This document shows, one piece after another, positions 11,682-12,885 of a DNA stretch of 12,885 nucleotides; within the stretch, counting starts at the first letter, position 1; every line of letters begins with the position of its first letter. Position numbers and translations under genes: made by a program. The DNA lies in assembly GCA_004525465.1 (NCBI GenBank), contig SPCN01000038.1:1-12885 (forward strand), written 5' to 3'. The DNA is from Chrysiogenales bacterium. Lineage in GTDB: Bacteria; Acidobacteriota; Aminicenantia; UBA2199. Below the pieces are notes generated by a model. That model was given only the letters and a program-made list of their open reading frames with translations, was not told where the DNA came from and did not search any database.

Positions 11682-12885
11682 TTACAGCGGAATGTTGCCG
11701 TGCTTCTTGGCCGGATTGCTGGCACGCTTGGCGGCGAGCATTTCCAGGGCCTTGATCAGGCGCAGCCGCGTGCCGGCCGGCTCAATAACGTCATCAATGT
11801 ACCCTTTGCGGGCGGCGCTGTAGGGATTGGCGAAAAGGTCGCGGTACACGTCCTTCAATTCCTCTTTTTTCTTTCCGTCGCCTGCGGCATTTTTCAATTC
11901 TTCGCTGTAAATGATCTCCACCGCCCCGTCCGGACCCATGACCGCGATCTCGGCGCTGGGCCAGGCCAGGTTGACGTCACCGCGGATATGCTTGGAACTC
12001 ATGACGCAGTAGGCGCCGCCGTAGGCCTTGCGCACGATGATCGTGATCTTGGGCACTGTGGCTTCGGCAAAAGCGTACAGCAGTTTGGCACCGTTGCGGA
12101 TGATGCCGTTGTATTCCTGGTTGGTGCCGGGCATAAAGCCGGGTACGTCCTCGAATGTGATCAGGGGGATGTTGAAGGCGTCGCAGAAGCGGACAAAACG
12201 GGCCGCCTTGATCGAAGCCAAGTTATCCAGCACGCCGGCCATGACCTTGGGCTGATTGGCCACGATGCCCACCGGCTTGCCGTTCAGGCGGGCGAAACCG
12301 ACGATGATGTTGGCGGCGAACAGGGCATGGATCTCGAAAAAGTCGTGGTCGTCCACGACCTGGGTGATGATCTGCTTCATGTCATAAGGATGGTTGGGGT
12401 TATCGGGGATGATCTCGTTCAAGTTCGTGTCCAGCCGGTCCAGGGGATCACTGCATTCCTGCAGAGGCGGATTAGCGGCATTGCTCTGCGGCAGGTAGGA
12501 GAAGAGTCGGCGTAGTCCTGCGAAACAGGCGTCTTCGTTGGCGTAGACCAGGTGGGCCACACCGCTCTTGCTGGCGTGCACGCCGCTGCCGCCGAGCTGC
12601 TCGGTGCTCACGTCTTCCTGGGTCACCTGCTCGACCACCTTGGGGCCGGTGAGGAACATATAGGACGTTTTTTCCACCATCAAAACGAAATCGGTGATGG
12701 CCGGCGAATAGACGGCGCCGCCGGCGCAGGGGCCGAGGATCAGTGAGATCTGCGGCACCACCCCGGAGTAGAGCACATTGCGCAGAAAGATGTCGGCATA
12801 GCCGGCCAGCGAATCGACCCCTTCCTGGATGCGGGCACCGCCCGAATCGTTGATGCCGATGATCGGGGCCCCAACCCTGGCCGCC
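11682..12885 (-). CDS. mmdA: Methylmalonyl-CoA decarboxylase alpha subunit (carboxyltransferase, PccB/MmdA family), 5' part outside the window
   Basis: The frame is open to the right edge (first whole codon at 12884), showing about 400 C-terminal residues of a protein usually near 515; roughly 115 are missing. The visible start reads GAPIIGINDSGGARIQEGVD, the classic acyl-CoA-binding site. Further motifs are GPCAGGAVYSPA, FLTGPKVV, GGSGVHA, DVPGFMPGT, RKAYGGAYCVM, AWPSAEIAVMGP and the end KKHGNIPL. The fold alone cannot separate a carboxylase (PccB) from a decarboxylase. The adjacent OadG-, biotin-carrier- and OadB-like genes, in the mmdADCB order known from Propionigenium modestum, favour the Na+-pumping methylmalonyl-CoA decarboxylase: it transfers the carboxyl of methylmalonyl-CoA to biotin, leaving propionyl-CoA. 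The GTG at 12776 is an internal valine, not the start. Confidence 0.92.
   Translation of the reverse strand, partial: AARVGAPIIGINDSGGARIQEGVDSLAGYADIFLRNVLYSGVVPQISLILGPCAGGAVYSPAITDFVLMVEKTSYMFLTGPKVVEQVTQEDVSTEQLGGSGVHASKSGVAHLVYANEDACFAGLRRLFSYLPQSNAANPPLQECSDPLDRLDTNLNEIIPDNPNHPYDMKQIITQVVDDHDFFEIHALFAANIIVGFARLNGKPVGIVANQPKVMAGVLDNLASIKAARFVRFCDAFNIPLITFEDVPGFMPGTNQEYNGIIRNGAKLLYAFAEATVPKITIIVRKAYGGAYCVMSSKHIRGDVNLAWPSAEIAVMGPDGAVEIIYSEELKNAAGDGKKKEELKDVYRDLFANPYSAARKGYIDDVIEPAGTRLRLIKALEMLAAKRASNPAKKHGNIPL

Noticed and set aside
11268..12515. Plus-strand open frame of 415 codons over mmdA, mmdD and mmdC
   Set aside because: Antisense to three well-supported operon genes. No motif and no ribosome site of note.

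Overview
The window is a compact stretch of bacterial chromosome, rich in G+C within genes and A+T-rich between them. All eleven genes (ten complete, one cut by the right edge) lie on the minus strand, so transcription runs from high to low coordinates. I see no tRNA, rRNA, CRISPR array, transposase, phage gene or defence system. The gene content suggests an anaerobic, peptide- or amino-acid-fermenting bacterium. The CinA start (GSELLDLDRVDTNS) and the general protein style recall Acidobacteriota or Aminicenantes-type lineages, but that placement is only a guess.

Region by region, in the direction of transcription: (1) 12885-8159 is a tight operon, mmdA-mmdD-mmdC-mmdB, encoding a biotin-dependent, Na+-pumping decarboxylase, most likely methylmalonyl-CoA decarboxylase. 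It is followed after 17 bp by a stand-alone glutamate formimidoyltransferase. (2) 8095-6761 is an MOFRL-family glycerate 2-kinase, separated from the operon by a weak terminator-like hairpin. (3) 6691-4628 is an OPT-family oligopeptide transporter behind a good sigma70-type promoter. It is followed by a 7-bp tandem repeat, a GC-rich palindrome and a small orphan PqqD-like protein (4546-4211). (4) 4088-2631 is a malic enzyme with its own promoter. (5) After a spacer holding two inverted copies of a degenerate palindromic repeat, 2358-1507 is the alpha subunit of a class I (Fe-S) fumarase, without its beta partner. (6) After a 24-bp perfect palindrome, 1256-3 is CinA behind its own promoter(s).

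The genes fit one metabolic picture. Peptides enter through the OPT transporter. Histidine-derived formiminoglutamate is handled by the formimidoyltransferase, and glycerate is fed to glycolysis by the kinase. Fumarase, malic enzyme and methylmalonyl-CoA decarboxylase belong to the malate-fumarate-succinate-propionate network, where decarboxylation energy becomes a Na+ gradient. This is inference from gene families; several needed enzymes are outside the window.

The most unusual items are an apparently exported, internally repeated N-terminal domain of about 170 residues on the MmdB/OadB sodium-pump subunit, the orphan fumarase alpha subunit, the orphan PqqD-like protein, a malic enzyme with altered signature motifs, and several small intergenic repeats. 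I do not see a clearly new multi-gene system; most of the window is ordinary central metabolism.
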